Assembly (NCBI GenBank): GCA_003640385.1
Contig: RCAB01000052.1
Coordinates: 156,133 to 220,132 of the forward strand
From: Setaria digitata
Taxonomy: Eukaryota > Nematoda > Chromadorea > Rhabditida > Setariidae
Direction: 5' to 3'
Length of the DNA stretch: 64,000 bases
Part shown: positions 1 through 13,028 of the stretch, piece after piece
Numbering within the stretch: the first letter of the stretch is position 1
Layout: every line of letters starts with the position of its first letter
Notes under the pieces: generated by a model
Told to the model about the DNA's origin: nothing
What the model saw: the letters and a program-made list of their open reading frames with translations, nothing else
Databases searched by the model: none
Program-made: the position numbers and the translations under genes

Positions 1-3000
1 TATACAGTTTAGAATATGTGATATTAAGAGTTAAAAGGTTACAAAACTTACAGCAGTACTGATAAATTGTAATGCAAATTACAGATATTTGTATGATAAG
101 GGTAATTTTTGATCTCTTTAGCACCCCATTACTTATTATCTCATCAATAATTATCATATTCAAACAAAAATCAATAATTAAAACAAAAAGAAACGAAAAT
201 AAATGATAAGATTTCAATTTTTCTATTTAATCATCCAGTTCAAACACTTGCCATATCATATCTCTAAAGAAATAATTATGATTTATCATGAAATTAATAG
301 ATAATCGAAATTAATGAGTTGTAAAGTGCATGAGGTCACAATTAATAATAATTATAACAGTAGCAATAGCAATAACAATAACATAATAATCACAATAATA
401 ATGTGTAATGATTTTCTAATGCCTATTAAATGAATAATTTTTATTTTCCTCTTTGATTGTTTCAATTTTATGACTCATTTGATCATCATCCGTGCGAAAA
501 ATACCGCTATCATTGTGTGTTACTAACTTATCATCAAAAGAGTTATGGAGGAAAAAAAGAAAAGAAAAACTGAAATGCTTTTATTCCTTTGATCTTCTCC
601 GGCTTCTTCCTGATCCGATACCTTTGACGTTTGTTTTATTCATTCATCTCAAGTGTTGCATATCTCTTGAGTAGTGATGATGATGATGACAAGTTCAAGG
701 GTCATTGAGTCAATGATATGTTTATGATCGATGTCTTTCGGCTTTCTGCCAAATGCGAAAGAAGAGGAGGGATCGGTAGACGAGAAATGTATGGATCAGA
801 TTAAACAGGGGTAGATTTAGGGATATCAGATTAGTCTCGATGATGTAATTACGGATCGGTTCATTTCTTTTTGATCATAATGATGAAATGAACTGTAACA
901 ACAATATGAATTGCTTTATTTAAATTAATCAATTTTTACAGCTAATTATAAACAGAAGCATTCATGTTTTAATTACACTGCAAATTTAAAAGTAATTCGA
1001 AATATTTTGGTGCAAAAAACGGAGTTTTCTACTTTTAAATATTTTGGTTTTTTTTTTTCGATTTTTGATTATTTAAATAATTTCCGAGCATTTAATAATA
1101 AAAATAATTATTGGATATTTAATTATGCTCGACTGTGAATAAAAAAAAAAACATAAATAAAAAGGTAGATACAACTTTTCTTTTTCAACTTATATTCCAG
1201 TCTTTTCTTTTTCACTTCTCTCTTATGATCTTCCAGTTTTCGACAAAAAAAATTAAAAAATTATTTTTTTCTTTTCATTTTTAACTTCTCAAGATTTCAT
1301 TATAACCGCAAATTATCATTGCGATAAATTTTATTGTCATTTGTTTGCTTTTTGCCTTTTTCTGCACTAAAATTTCAAAAAAGAAACTTTGCTTCACTGT
1401 TCAATTTTCTTACTAAATTTATTATTTGTTTAATAAATTGTAGACCAGAAGATAAAAATGAGAAGTTTTTTTTTCTTATTAAAATTTTAAAAACATTTAA
1501 AAATATTTGTTTCAATTATCACTATCATTAACAGAAATGAAAAAAAAAAATGTAAACTTCTTCTTAAAGTCTTAAAGTAAGAAGTTCACATTTTCGGAAG
1601 AATTAGAATTCTTAAGTTTAATTTTAAGTTAATTAATAAGATAATTGCTGTATGCAATTGAATCATACACTATAATACGTTATCACGATTATGTTACATG
1701 TTGAACTGAACTGATATAAATACATTAACAAAAATACATGCACCCTAACAACTATATAGTTATGAGAAATCGTATTTTTACAAGAATAACTATATAATAC
1801 ATGCAAATATATTTTTATTAAGTAAAATTAATCATAATTTCACAATTAATTCCAAATTTATAGCGATATTTGGATAATAAATTACAAATATATCATTATT
1901 AAGCGAAGTTAATAATAATAAATAAAAATAATACGAAGTTAATCATAATTTTTTTACAACGATAACTGTGTAATACAATACATATCCTCAGATTAACCAT
2001 GATTTTATAGTGAAAATTGTGAATATAGTGCATACAAATTGCATACATCATAACAGTTATATAGTTGGAGGAAATTTAATCATAATGCATAATCATTGTA
2101 ATTAGAAATGATAAACTTACATATATCGTTTTACTTATTTATTTAAATAAAAAAAAAAAAAAAAATTTAAAATATACTGAAGCATAACTGTACAGTTATA
2201 GAGGGGCATATATTTTTGTTACGTTTTTCGTTTTTTTTTTTTTTTTTTTTCGCATAACTAAATAGTAAACATAGAAAGCAATTTTATTTGATTTTAAATT
2301 AATTACAAATATTTTTCATTAAATTTAAAATGGTAGCAGAAGTAGTATATATGCGTGAAATAATCGTTATGGTATTGAGTATAATGAAAAGCATTGTCAC
2401 ATTCTAATGACATTGCTGTCAATCAACTTCTATCGAATCGTTATTTAAATTGTCTCTTCTCTAGTGGATAATAGTTGGCTTATCCAAATTGTAAACTTTT
2501 TATTTAGCTTCTGATCGCATCTTATATTATTAATAGCATTCAAATTAATATATAATGTATACATATCAAATTTTTACTTGTTGAAAATAATATGAATATA
2601 ATTATAGCCATTTAATTTTTTGTTGTTTCAGTATTTAATTAATAAAAAATGCTTTAGATACATGTAAAAAACGCATATGGAAGAAATAAAAATACAAATA
2701 AAAATTAAAAAACAACAAATATTGATATAAAAATATGAGCAAAGAGAAAGAAATGAAAAATGATAATGTGAGATGATGATATGGAACAAATTAACTACTA
2801 AATTATCATTGAGAATGATAAGTACAAATTGTACAAAATAAAACCTGACAGCTATTCTGTTAAAGATTTTAGAATAATGAGGCGAAAAATTAGACGAAAA
2901 TTTGTTCAAATTATGCATTGAAATGAAATATTAAGACTGTTAATTTTCTTTTATCAGTACAATCATTATCAACATAATCAAAGCCGCACTAGCAAAACTA

Positions 3001-3157
3001 AAACTTCAGAAGAGAATAAAAAATTTGAAGAATGTTTTTCATACATATGCATATAATATATATGCAACATTTATTCACAACAAAGATTCTTTTTTCATCC
3101 ATTTAAAAAAATTCTAAAATTTAAAAGACCAATTCAAAATATCAACTTCAAAAAGTT

Positions 3158-3434
3158 TTACTTTTCTTTTGTTAAGAATAAAACAAATAATTATTCATTA
3201 ATATGAGATATTTTAGCAGCAATAATAATTAGTTATTATAATAATTAGTTGTTAGTACTGCTAAATAGTTAATACAACAGTGTAAAATTTAAAAACTCTT
3301 ACTTTTTGTCATACTAAAAATGAAGGAAATATATATATATATATATATATATTACTTTTCTTTTGTTAAGAATGAAACAAACAATTATTCATTAATATGA
3401 GATATTTTAGCAGCAATAATAATTAGTTATTATA
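3158..3434. repeat. Direct repeat, two 83-bp copies
   Basis: Positions 3158-3240 and 3352-3434 are the same sequence with two mismatches, 194 bp apart. A (TA)n run directly precedes the second copy. This looks like a local duplication. No coding content is visible. Confidence 0.8.
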
Positions 3435-4640
3435 TATATATTTTTACTATATATGAAATATTTTAACAGTAATAATGATAATTAATATAATTATTAAAAA
3501 ATGATAATACCTGAAATTTATTCATAGTTGCCATCAAGTTACCAAATACCATATAATCTCCTTTTTTTTTTCCTTATCTATCTGATATAATTACAGGCGT
3601 TAAGAAGTAAAGACTCGTGAGAAGGATTTCAGCGATCTGATGGCGGTGTCAATTATTCAGCCTTTTTTTTTTTTGATCAATTAATGATAATAACAGTCTG
3701 ATCATTATCGAGTACTTCAAAATTTCCGTTTTTCCTTGTAGCAAAAGAAAAAAAAAAAAAAAAGAAGGAAGAAGCAAACAATTAATGCATTTAAAATTAC
3801 TTGTAATTTACTAAAATTGACTAATTTTTAAAACTGATAATATTAATGTTAAAAAAAACGAGAGATAAAATTCATTTTCCAATGATAGATAAAATTTACC
3901 TTCCATCTGAAATGATTAAGAACTAATCTTAATTAATATTATCGCCGCAATTACAATCAGTGCATGTTGTTATTATCATATTTATTTGAGATAAGAAATT
4001 TTAAAAAAAAATTTTTTCTTTTTTTTTTTTTTGAGTAATTCGGGGAACAAATATTATTTGAGTATTTTGAGTATAACTTTTTTTTTTTTTTTTTTGATTT
4101 TTCAAACTATTTCATACTTTAAAAATTATGTATCACTTTTTTCAAAATATTTCTTTCAGTATTCTATTCTCAAGTCTGTTTGAGAAATGCCACAATAAAT
4201 ATTGCTAAAAACAGTGAAATATTACGGAATTGTGAAATTTCAAATGTTATTTAAAATTTTTAAAACTTTGTTTCCTCCTCTCATATACATGTTATTTTGC
4301 TCTTTTTCCAATAGCTTAACTTTGGCTAGTGATATTATTAGTTTTAAGTCTTACTATTGAAATTGCGATAATCGCCTTTTGCTTAGCGCATAAAATCCAA
4401 AACAATAACAAATCACTCATATGGATTAATCTGGTGCCTAGCATACTCAAAATATTATTTAAATCATTTAATTATTTCCAATACATTATTGATTAAAAGA
4501 TATTGCAAGCAAATCACTGAAAATATTTGCTCCTAACAAAAAAGAAAAAAGTCACTCCAAACTTTTGGTTCTTTTTTTTTTTTTTTGATTTTAAAATGAT
4601 CAAATGGATCAAAAATTTGAATTTTTTTTATTAGAACTTT

Positions 4641-4910
4641 TCAATGATAAATTTGTATTAAGATGAAATGAAAAACGAAGAGAACGAATGATGATGATGA
4701 CGATGCTGATAACGATGAGCATAGTGTTTGTCCTATTTTTGTGATCGTAGAAAAGTAATCGGTGAAAATTCCGTTTGGAAATCCCCTGATGAAACCAACT
4801 GCAACATCTGGTATAGTCTTACAAACACATGGCACTAGTAACACATCTCTTTTCCTTTTGTTTCTTCTATTTTTTCCCTTTTTCTTGCTCTTCTTCCCAT
4901 ATTTGCTCAT
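4641..4910 (-). CDS. Candidate small protein with polybasic N-terminus (unrecognised)
   Basis: An ATG-initiated frame of 89 codons. The first 21 residues are extremely basic (Lys/Arg runs). A mixed-composition segment follows (about residues 24-62), then a Ser run encoded by a TCA/TCG repeat and a hydrophobic AT-rich tail. The middle part reads more like protein than the shadow frames of this region. A good splice donor (GTAAGA) sits inside it near codon 29, so only the first part may be exonic. I recognise no family. It lies about 770 bp downstream of the BED-finger gene on the same strand. It could equally be a chance open frame. Confidence 0.25.
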   Translation of the reverse strand: MSKYGKKSKKKGKNRRNKRKRDVLLVPCVCKTIPDVAVGFIRGFPNGIFTDYFSTITKIGQTLCSSLSASSSSSFVLFVFHFILIQIYH

Positions 4911-5675
4911 CCTTTCAAGTATATTTATAATTTGTTAAATTTATCAATATCCAGTCTTCTTTCAAAAATTTTCACCTGATAAATATTTTCATTGTATTCT
5001 CAAGCAAATAAATGATCGGTGCAAATTCTTGCTAAACTTTGACAAATCATATTAAATTAGAAACATACAGTGAAACATGTTGTATTAAATGATATGACAC
5101 TGGGTGCAATAATATTTAGCTTATAAAAGAATCAAGAAGGAGAAAAAGCATTCTAAGAAGAACATTCAAAACTAAAATCGAATCCTCTTTTATCAATGAT
5201 TATTTCAACTTTATGCAAAGTGTGTAAATTGAAAATTTTCAAATCAGATGAATACTTCTTACTATGAAATGTATTGTATGAAAAATCACCAGACCAGCAC
5301 GGAAAAGTTCCAGTATAACCGAAATAAATTAATTATAACCTATATTATAACATGAACAAATGAATTCATAAATATTTATTAATATTCTAAAAGTATACTT
5401 CCTCTCCTGGAAAGGACATCAAATCGCGAGAATCCCATCTTTCCAATCATGTTATAATATGGTAATTATTCAGAGTAAAATTAGAAAACAATAAAACCCA
5501 CATATTTATTTTTTATGAATATCAAACTTAAATATTATTAATTGCAGCACACCTGGTGAAAATGGAAATATATAGACTTTATAAAATTATCGAACTTCAC
5601 TGAAAATACAAAACTGACTAACTGTTAAAGAATACATCATAAAAAAGAGAAAAAAATTATCACAAAACTGTTCAC

Positions 5676-8600
5676 TTATTCATCAATTAACGCACGTTGT
5701 ACGAGGATTAGTGCACTTTTTCTCTTATTTCGTTCTTCCATCAAATTTAAGCGAAGTGTTTTGATATGCTCATCTTTTGCAGCTATTTCGGAACGTAATC
5801 TTCGACACTAAAATTCGTAATAAAGTCTTGAGGAAGCAAACGAATTCACAAGCAATCAAGAAAAATTTATTACCTCACAAACCATGCATAAAGCAGTCGT
5901 TACTAACATGTAATACACGTAAAACTATAAGTAATAATACAGTTATGATACGAAGGAATTAGGAAATAATTACAGTACGACTAAAAAATTTCAGCAAAGA
6001 ACCAGCAGTAATCATTTTTCGTCAACATCTACTCCAAGAGATACTATCTTTTTCCGCCTTATCCATCGGAAATTTTTTTTTCAAAGAAAGAACCAGATTA
6101 AGAAGACGCCGGTATTACCAAGACCATATTCTTTAGTTGTTACTTTTACTTATCAGTATGGCTATCAGATCTCACATCGACGAAGGAATCATTGAAAATG
6201 TTCTAATCAAACATCAGAAGCATTAAAACCATCCCAATCAATAAAGCAAAATTAGCTTTCTATAAAATCATGCGTATCTGAAAATATGTCTTGAGAAAAG
6301 AACGAACTTCAGCTTCCAAACGACGATAATCACGAAGGAACGATTCAACTTGTCCAGCAAAGTGCCCCGTGGAATCACTGCTTACAGCTGATGAAGTCCC
6401 TTCGCTATCTCTGCAAACATTAAGTTTATGATTCTAAAAAGAACACGAAAAGTCATAGCAACAGCACAATACAAGTAATTATCATTATCCATTTGATATT
6501 AAGTAACCAACAACAACCACTCTTGAGCCTCATAACAGCTATGTTAGAATATATGTATTTTTAAACTAAACGTAAATAAGGATAAAAAAAAAATCTCACT
6601 GCGAAATATCTTAAATAAAAGACTAATATCTAAGTTTCCTGCAATAATGTTCAAATTTTTATTAAAAAAAAAAAAAAATCCATGCTATAACAGCGTAATG
6701 GAATAACTTACGCGGTGGAAGAACTAGTAAAGATAACTTCGCCAGATGATGAAACTTCAGAATTCTCCCCAGCGTTATTTACATCATACCGAACAAGAGA
6801 ATTTTTAGACTGAAATACACATGGATTCTAAAAAGAAAGTTGAGATTTCAAAAAAAAAAAAAAAAAAAATTAAGTGAGAAGAGAAGATCACAATTTTTTT
6901 TTTCCGCATCACAATTTTATTTCATTTCCACCATTGTTATCATTACTTTAACAGTGATGAAAAATTTGCACAGCAAAGAATGGATGTCGATTCGTTTTAT
7001 TTCTTATGAATACTACTATATATCTCGCTCAAAGAGAATATTATACGTCTCTAAACTCTAACTTTGTCAATTTTCCTGATTACACCATCGTGAAAAAGTA
7101 ATTACAGATACTCCTGGAAATTAAATAAAATAAGTTAGGTAAACAAAGTTTTCCAGATATCTTACATTATTAGATATCAGCGCAGAACAGAGAAATGAAT
7201 GAAGTTCAGTGTCTTGAGAACTACCCGCTGCATCATCCGTCCAATCATGGCTCCGGTGTACACCTAGTAATAAAAAGTTACAAAAGCAGTCTTATAACTG
7301 TTAAACAATATCATTCCGTGATTTTTTTCAGCTTATATTATTATGACCAAAACTAGTCCCATAAATATAGAAAAAGTATAAGTAGGGAAACGTTCAACAT
7401 CATAATAAACTACATTTATTTATGAACAAGACATTTATTAACATTATAGTCGGCATAACTAACAACCTAACTAACTAAACAACGAATTTATTAATAAATA
7501 TGAATGGTAATGACTAATAATAACTAACCTTCATTTGCAACTTCATAATTTAGAAGAGAACCATCAGCGGTATTACCTTCTGAGCTACACGCTTCTGATT
7601 TAACACCTCTTTTTGAAACAAGCTAAAATAATAATTAGCATTGATAATGAATCACACATCAAAAACACTAACTGCTATAATCAAATGCTCTGGAAATGGA
7701 AATAAAATTAAGCCAAGTAAAGGTAATTATCATTTCGATTCTGTTTCCTGTCATTGTACTCTCTCTTTAAAACGATACCGGATAGTCATGCTACTCCTTA
7801 TTATTCTAAGTAGTTTCATTCAAGTTTTAAAGAAATAAGACCTGAATTAATGTCGAAACAAAAGAACGATCTCAAGAATCTTCAAAAAGAACCTCTCTTA
7901 TCGACTGATGTACGTCACCGAAGAATGTCCCCTGTTTTGCGCCCTCCAGCAAATCGAAATACAACAAATATTCATGTTTATGTTTACAACGAAGATGTTT
8001 TGTAGCATTTGTCGTATTTGGAGGACCGGTGAACCCATTCCCACACATCAGACACATATATCCCAAAGTAAGACCACCAGATTTGTAGAATTTGAAAAAA
8101 TTCCAAACGGGATGCTTAGGACCTGCAAGAATAAACTCGAGAAAAAAATGAAAATAATGAAGAAGGCTTTCAGAAACTACAAAGCTTCTCAATCTAAATT
8201 TAAGGAGCAGAAATTAGGTAGAAATATATTAGGAAACCCCCTACAAATTGTGGCAATGTTAAATCGTGGAACATAGAACATCCAAAATTTTTTACCGGGA
8301 TGCAAACAAACAGCTATCAGAAAGATACTAACAACATATATAAAATTAAATTTTGGATGATCCAAATTTAGGCATCACAAAATAAATATTTCTTTCGAAG
8401 CAAACCTATATATATAAAATCAATTGTGTTTATGAAAGCTATAGCAGTGAATAATATAATTAACAAAAAATATTCCTCAATAACTGCAAGGAAAGATTTA
8501 CCTCTAGGACGTCCCTTTGGACGATAGCGATCAATATATTCCGAATCAGCAGGATTTAATGCATTACTCAAACTGATCAGTAAATGAGATGCGCTTTCGT

Positions 8601-10456
8601 CAGAGTCAATTTCATTCTTTACACTGCTCTTTTCTCTAGAATGTCCTTCTCGATTAGCCTAAAAATATATCCAGAATTAGAAAAGAAAAACTTTTTGTGG
8701 GTCCCAAACCACTTCAAATATCAGCTATGGATGTCGTATAAAAACAGGGGAAATTACATAAGTATACAGAAAATTCAATGATTTTTCAAAAACTTATTCG
8801 TCGATTCGAAAGAGGCACTTGCACGCTACAGTGTTGTTGTTGCACGTTGCAATGTTGTGGTTGTAAGTTGCAGTGCTGCGGCTGAACATCACATTGTGGT
8901 GCTTCATAACTAATTTCACGTGGCGCACAACGTGAAATATCACGCAATGTTTGATGTTCACCATCATCGTTAGCACTAACTAACTCCGAACCTATAGTAG
9001 GGAACAAGAAAAAAACTTTAACAATTAAAATAATTAATGTCGCTAAGTAAAACAGAATTTCTTACAAAACATACCAGTATCATGATATACGCTATCACCC
9101 TGTGGTATTAAACGCTCAGGACTTTCCAAACAATCATCATTTCGCGAAATCTTCGGGACACTACAGCCAGCTTCTTGGCCATACTGTTCAGTTGTAGCAT
9201 TTCCCAAATATATCGGTCGACGTTTACCTATTTCCAATACAGCTGTTCCATCCGATGCAACATTATCACTGTTAGCTTCCTAAAGAACAACCAGCTGAAT
9301 GGTTCCGCTGAAACCAAGCATCTTACTTCTGACAAAATTCCTTCTCGTTTGATTAAAACATGGACTGATAAAAAAGTTACATATCTACTATTAAAAAACG
9401 GAATTTAATATGGAGATAATCAGCCCTTTATTTCCAATCTTTTTCTACAATTAATCACATGATAACTTTTTTATAAACTCTTATCTAGTAATAACTGAAT
9501 TATCTGTAATTCATCATAATTTTATTGGCCAAGAAAAAAAAAAAGCACAAAATCAATATTGTGTCGAATACTAACGATGAAATATGACAGAGTTTGAGAT
9601 TCTTTCGATTTTCCTCTGAATTCCTCAAAATTTATCTAACAAACAAGAACTGAAACATACATCTGCTAATTCTTATTGCTTTTCTTCAGCATGAAAATGT
9701 GATATTTGAGGAAGAGTTGTAATTGCATAATTTTAGATTTCATCCAATCAGCAATTAGTTAAGGATAAGAGCACTTCATTTGGCGAGAAGTAATAATGAT
9801 AATGAATAGAGTACTTTTCTACAAGAATACAGAAAACAAAACTAATTGAATACTGCTTCATGAGAGAATGCGCAATGATTTAAACACTTTTTTTTAATTT
9901 GGAGCTTTAAATTTCCCGTATTCATCTAACTAGTCCGGGATTTAAAGATATTTAAAAAAAAATTTCTTTTCTTCATTTTCTTTAAATAGAAATGACCGAA
10001 ATATAAATAGGACGACTTCGAAAACCACCAAAAGAAATTTACAATTTTGAGATAGAAAGGTATTTGCGTTTATTAATTGCAAAGTACTGCGACTATTATA
10101 TTGTGTTGGAAGCTAGAGTTGTTAGATGAACACAGGAAATTTAAAACTTCAAATTAAAAGAGAAAATTTAAACCGGAAGAATTAAATGCTATTAACTACT
10201 ACTGACCAAACAACCTCATCGTACCATGCTCAGATGGACATAATTTTTAAAAATGAAATTTAGAATTTTTAAGTAATTCCATCAAATATATTCTAACCCG
10301 ATGGCATTCCTTTCCGGTTTCATATGAAATATCGTTTGTTACAGTATTAGTGCTGATTTCTTGACTTCTGATAACATCTGATTCACCAACTACCACAAAC
10401 GTATCCTGCGATACCTGCGGCTGTTGATCATAAACCCCAATGCCACCGACTGACAT
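5676..10456 (-). CDS. BED-type zinc-finger protein with AT-hook-like motif
   Basis: Probable nuclear DNA-binding regulator of about 488 residues. Exons on the minus strand: 10456-10298, 9279-9075, 8991-8819, 8658-8502, 8122-7893, 7622-7529, 7263-7166, 6827-6712, 6410-6308, 5807-5676; all splice phases agree. The start ATG at 10456 follows a strong 3' splice site (ctctgcag), which could be a trans-splice site, 11 bases upstream. Residues about 155-176 hold three Cys/Gln/His heptads. Residues 224-231 contain the AT-hook-like core KGRPRG, whose last glycine codon is split by an intron. The BED finger follows directly: aromatic lead-in W238, F240, F241, then C255, C258, H274, H279. The last two exons encode a Leu/Arg/Glu-rich coiled coil. 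Several donors are GTT-type (for example GAA|GTTCGT at 6307). If that donor is skipped the frame stops at 6260. BED fingers occur in chromatin factors and in domesticated transposases; no transposase domain is seen here. Confidence 0.85.
7893..8122 (-). other. BED zinc-finger exon
   Basis: This exon encodes the whole BED finger. It opens two bases into a glycine codon that completes the AT-hook-like motif of the preceding exon. It then runs through the aromatic pre-finger segment, the CxxC pair and the H-x4-H pair spaced as in BED domains, and about 30 further residues. The 3' splice site (ttcttgcag) is strong. The donor GAG|GTTCTT is unusual but keeps phase with the next exon at 7622. Confidence 0.85.
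8819..8890 (-). repeat. In-frame 21-bp tandem repeat encoding Cys/Gln/His heptads
   Basis: Three imperfect copies of a 21-bp unit lie inside the third exon of the BED-finger gene. They translate to CDVQPQH, CNLQPQH and CNVQQQH, followed by a partial fourth copy (CSVQ) cut by the exon end. Cysteine and histidine are kept at fixed heptad positions although third bases vary. Confidence 0.8.
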
Positions 10457-12992
10457 TTCAGATTTACCTGCAGAGAGAAGAAAATACAAAAAATAAGGAT
10501 TTCATCATTAGCAAACACTTCTCAACTAGGGAGTAATTAAAAAGTGATGAACGCAATTAAATAAGAAACTTACTTTAAATTTCTGACAAGTAAGTAATAA
10601 GCTGGCAATACATCATTTAACATTTTTAAAGTTATGCATAAGGAAAATTCGAACAAATAATTTTATATTTCACCGTATAAAGTAAACAATTTCATTCCAT
10701 CCAGTGGTCAAATGACTAAACTAATAAGTAGCTAATAAATGCTAAGTAAACACGTAAAAAGCTAATAATTAATAACTATCGGAAACCTACTGAATAAAAT
10801 ATAACCAACAGAGAGAAGAATATGCAACGAAAAAAAAAAAAAAACATGAGCACTTTAGTTATTAGTTAGTAAAAGAGAGAAATACTTTGCTGCTAAATAA
10901 GTACATGTGTCAGAAATCAAACTTTTTATTTTGTGAAGCAAGCATAAAACAGTACAGAAAAGAACAGTTAAGAGAGAAACATCGAAAGAATGGCAAGTAT
11001 TATAACCTGAAAATCCCAAGTTGCCTCACTAAAAACCCCAGAAATTAGTGCTACATCCTGAAAGTACCGGAAATGATGCTTGAAACACCAAAAAATCTCA
11101 CTAGTTAGTACCAGAACTTAGAAACTTCAGCAGTATTACAATCTGAAAACTTTAGAAATGGTGACAGGTTGCAAAAAACAAAGACTTTAGCAGTATTTTA
11201 AATCGAAAATCCCCAAAACTGTAATAAATACTATATCCTGAATATACCATAAATTATGCTATAACCTAAAAATACCAGAACTTGCTGATAGCGTATAAAG
11301 TCCCGGAATTTGTATTGCAATCTGAAAACTCCGAAAATGATGATAAAAAAATGACGCAACCTGGAAATCCCAAAAATGATAATGTGAGTTACAACTTGAA
11401 AATTTCCGAAAGAGTAGTGATAAGTACCATAACCTGAAAAGAAATACAGAAGTGGTGATGACATGTGCCATAAAATCCCGAGAACTTCCCAAAAAGTACC
11501 ACAATGACCTGGAAAATAGCAGAACTGAAAAAAGGGGCCCACGGGATAAATTTCACTTTGTCATCTTGCTACAATCGCACCTTGGACTGAGACCTAACGT
11601 TTGCAAAAAAAAAAAACGGAAAACCGACAGCAATTCCGGAATTTCACTCATATTTCCCTTCCTTCTCTAATGTAATAGTTTTCCCTCACTCTCTTCTTAT
11701 TTTCTTTTTTTCAGTGCCTCTCAATCTCTGCATGCATATGCTATAGAAATTCTCTCTCGACTTTCTCCATTTCTCTACCACATATATTCTCATCTCTTGC
11801 GCCATTCTCTAGCATACTAAACTTTATAATAGTCTCTTTTTTGTTCCCATAATTGCTGTTATTTTGCGCGGGGCATATTTTATTCCTTCTTTTTTCTTTT
11901 TTTTTTTTTTTTTCATATTATGGTAGACTATTTGATAAATCTTATCAATCTCTGGCGTACTCATGCTTCTCTATATTCTCTTTACTAGCCTCTCAATCTT
12001 TTCTAGTATCCTTTTTCGGATGGAAATGATTTCCAAATATCAATTCAATATCAAAAAATTTATATTCGCAAGTGATGGAGGGAAGGTGGCTTTATTCATT
12101 TTCGAAAATATTATCAGATATTATTTAGTGATTATACAGTGAGAATTAGGATTAGGCAAATGTTTTATTTATGAGCAATTTAACATTAAGAGTAATAATT
12201 CTTATGAAATGGAGACTAATAATTTAGGGTTAAGACTTATAATATAAAGTTAGGACTAGAACGCTAAGGTTAGTGTTGACTTAGTAATAGAAAATAAAAG
12301 AGGAAAAGAATGAAAGATAAGTTGAATGATAAGGCGATATTTATCATTGCTTATGATATTTTGCTTTTCCAATAGATAATCAATGAAATTTGACTTACAC
12401 TATGGTTTTGATTAAATTTCGAGAAATTTTCGACTGAACTGTGCAGTTACAAAGAAAAATCATTCTCCCCAAAAATTCTCTCTGAATTTTAATTGAAGTT
12501 TTTTTTCAAATGGAAATTTGAAATAAATGACTGTTATTGGTTTCGAATTTAGCTCCGGAACAAAAAATAATTTCAGTTCACAGTTAGTTTACACATCCGT
12601 ACATATATAATGTAGTATCTTCCAAGTGTTCGATAAATTTATTAGCGAAAGAGCCTTCCGTTCAAGAGCATATGAGAATTTGAAAATTAAAAAAAAAACT
12701 AGACGTCAATAGAAGGGTTTTCACGTAAGCACGTGATGGTGTAAAGAATCTTTTAAAGTTGCGCTATGCTTTTAGACGTAAGTATAGAATCAGTGAGTAA
12801 CTGATAAATGGTAAGCTGTACTTAACAAGTAACCTATCCAATTCAGTCTATCATAAAAGTGTCAGTTCATGCTTATGCTAAATTTAATTACACTAAATTC
12901 GTTATTTAAACTAGATGTAAAGTATATAAGTATGAAATAGATTTTTTTTTTCTCAAAGTACAACTTTTATTACGTCCTGTTTTTTTTTACAG
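10457..12992. promoter_or_regulatory. Divergent intergenic spacer between BED and HINFP genes
   Basis: About 2.5 kb separates the minus-strand BED-finger start from the plus-strand HINFP start, so both promoters should lie here. Visible content: a minisatellite (11000-11530), a pyrimidine-rich plus-strand stretch at about 11640-12030 with a GC-richer patch near 11870, and otherwise AT-rich sequence. No individual promoter element can be assigned with confidence. Confidence 0.5.
11000..11530. repeat. Degenerate minisatellite, unit about 35-40 bp
   Basis: A motif close to aacctgaaaatcccagaaat recurs through this stretch, for example near 11004, 11056, 11322, 11361, 11395 and 11433, with spacings of about 35-39 bp where best preserved. 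Read on the minus strand it gives a spurious open frame with a repeated Phe-Arg/Gln plus Ile-Ile-Phe-Gly pattern. That frame is a by-product of the repeat, not a gene. Confidence 0.75.
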
Positions 12993-13028
12993 AGTGTAAC
13001 TGCTATCTAACAGAATATAAATCGTCTA
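12993..13028 (+). promoter_or_regulatory. 5' UTR and candidate trans-splice acceptor of HINFP gene
   Basis: A classic nematode 3' splice site (tttttttttacag) ends at 12992, 36 bases before the ATG at 13029, with no coding exon visible upstream. It fits a spliced-leader acceptor but could also be a cis-splice from a 5' non-coding exon. Confidence 0.5.

Larger units (their letters stand above)
1..5675. other. Gene-poor AT-rich flank with degenerate repeats
   Basis: No recognisable gene lies here. The stretch is dominated by A/T homopolymers. At 1680-2200 a loosely repeated motif around an ACTATATAGTTAT-like core recurs several times. At 3158-3434 there is a direct repeat, listed separately. 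A 27-codon ATG-to-stop frame at 731-814 (plus) looks less random than its surroundings but has no support beyond that. The frame at 4641-4910 (minus) is listed separately. On the minus strand an AATAAA at 5505-5510 could be the polyadenylation signal of the BED-finger gene ending at 5676. Confidence 0.6.

Noticed and set aside
7908..8276. 122-residue plus-strand frame
   Set aside because: Antisense shadow of the BED-finger exon, which has matching domain residues and splice sites.
11231..11542. Minus-strand frames with repeated Phe/Ile/Gly pattern
   Set aside because: Produced by the 35-40 bp minisatellite; no splice structure or start context.
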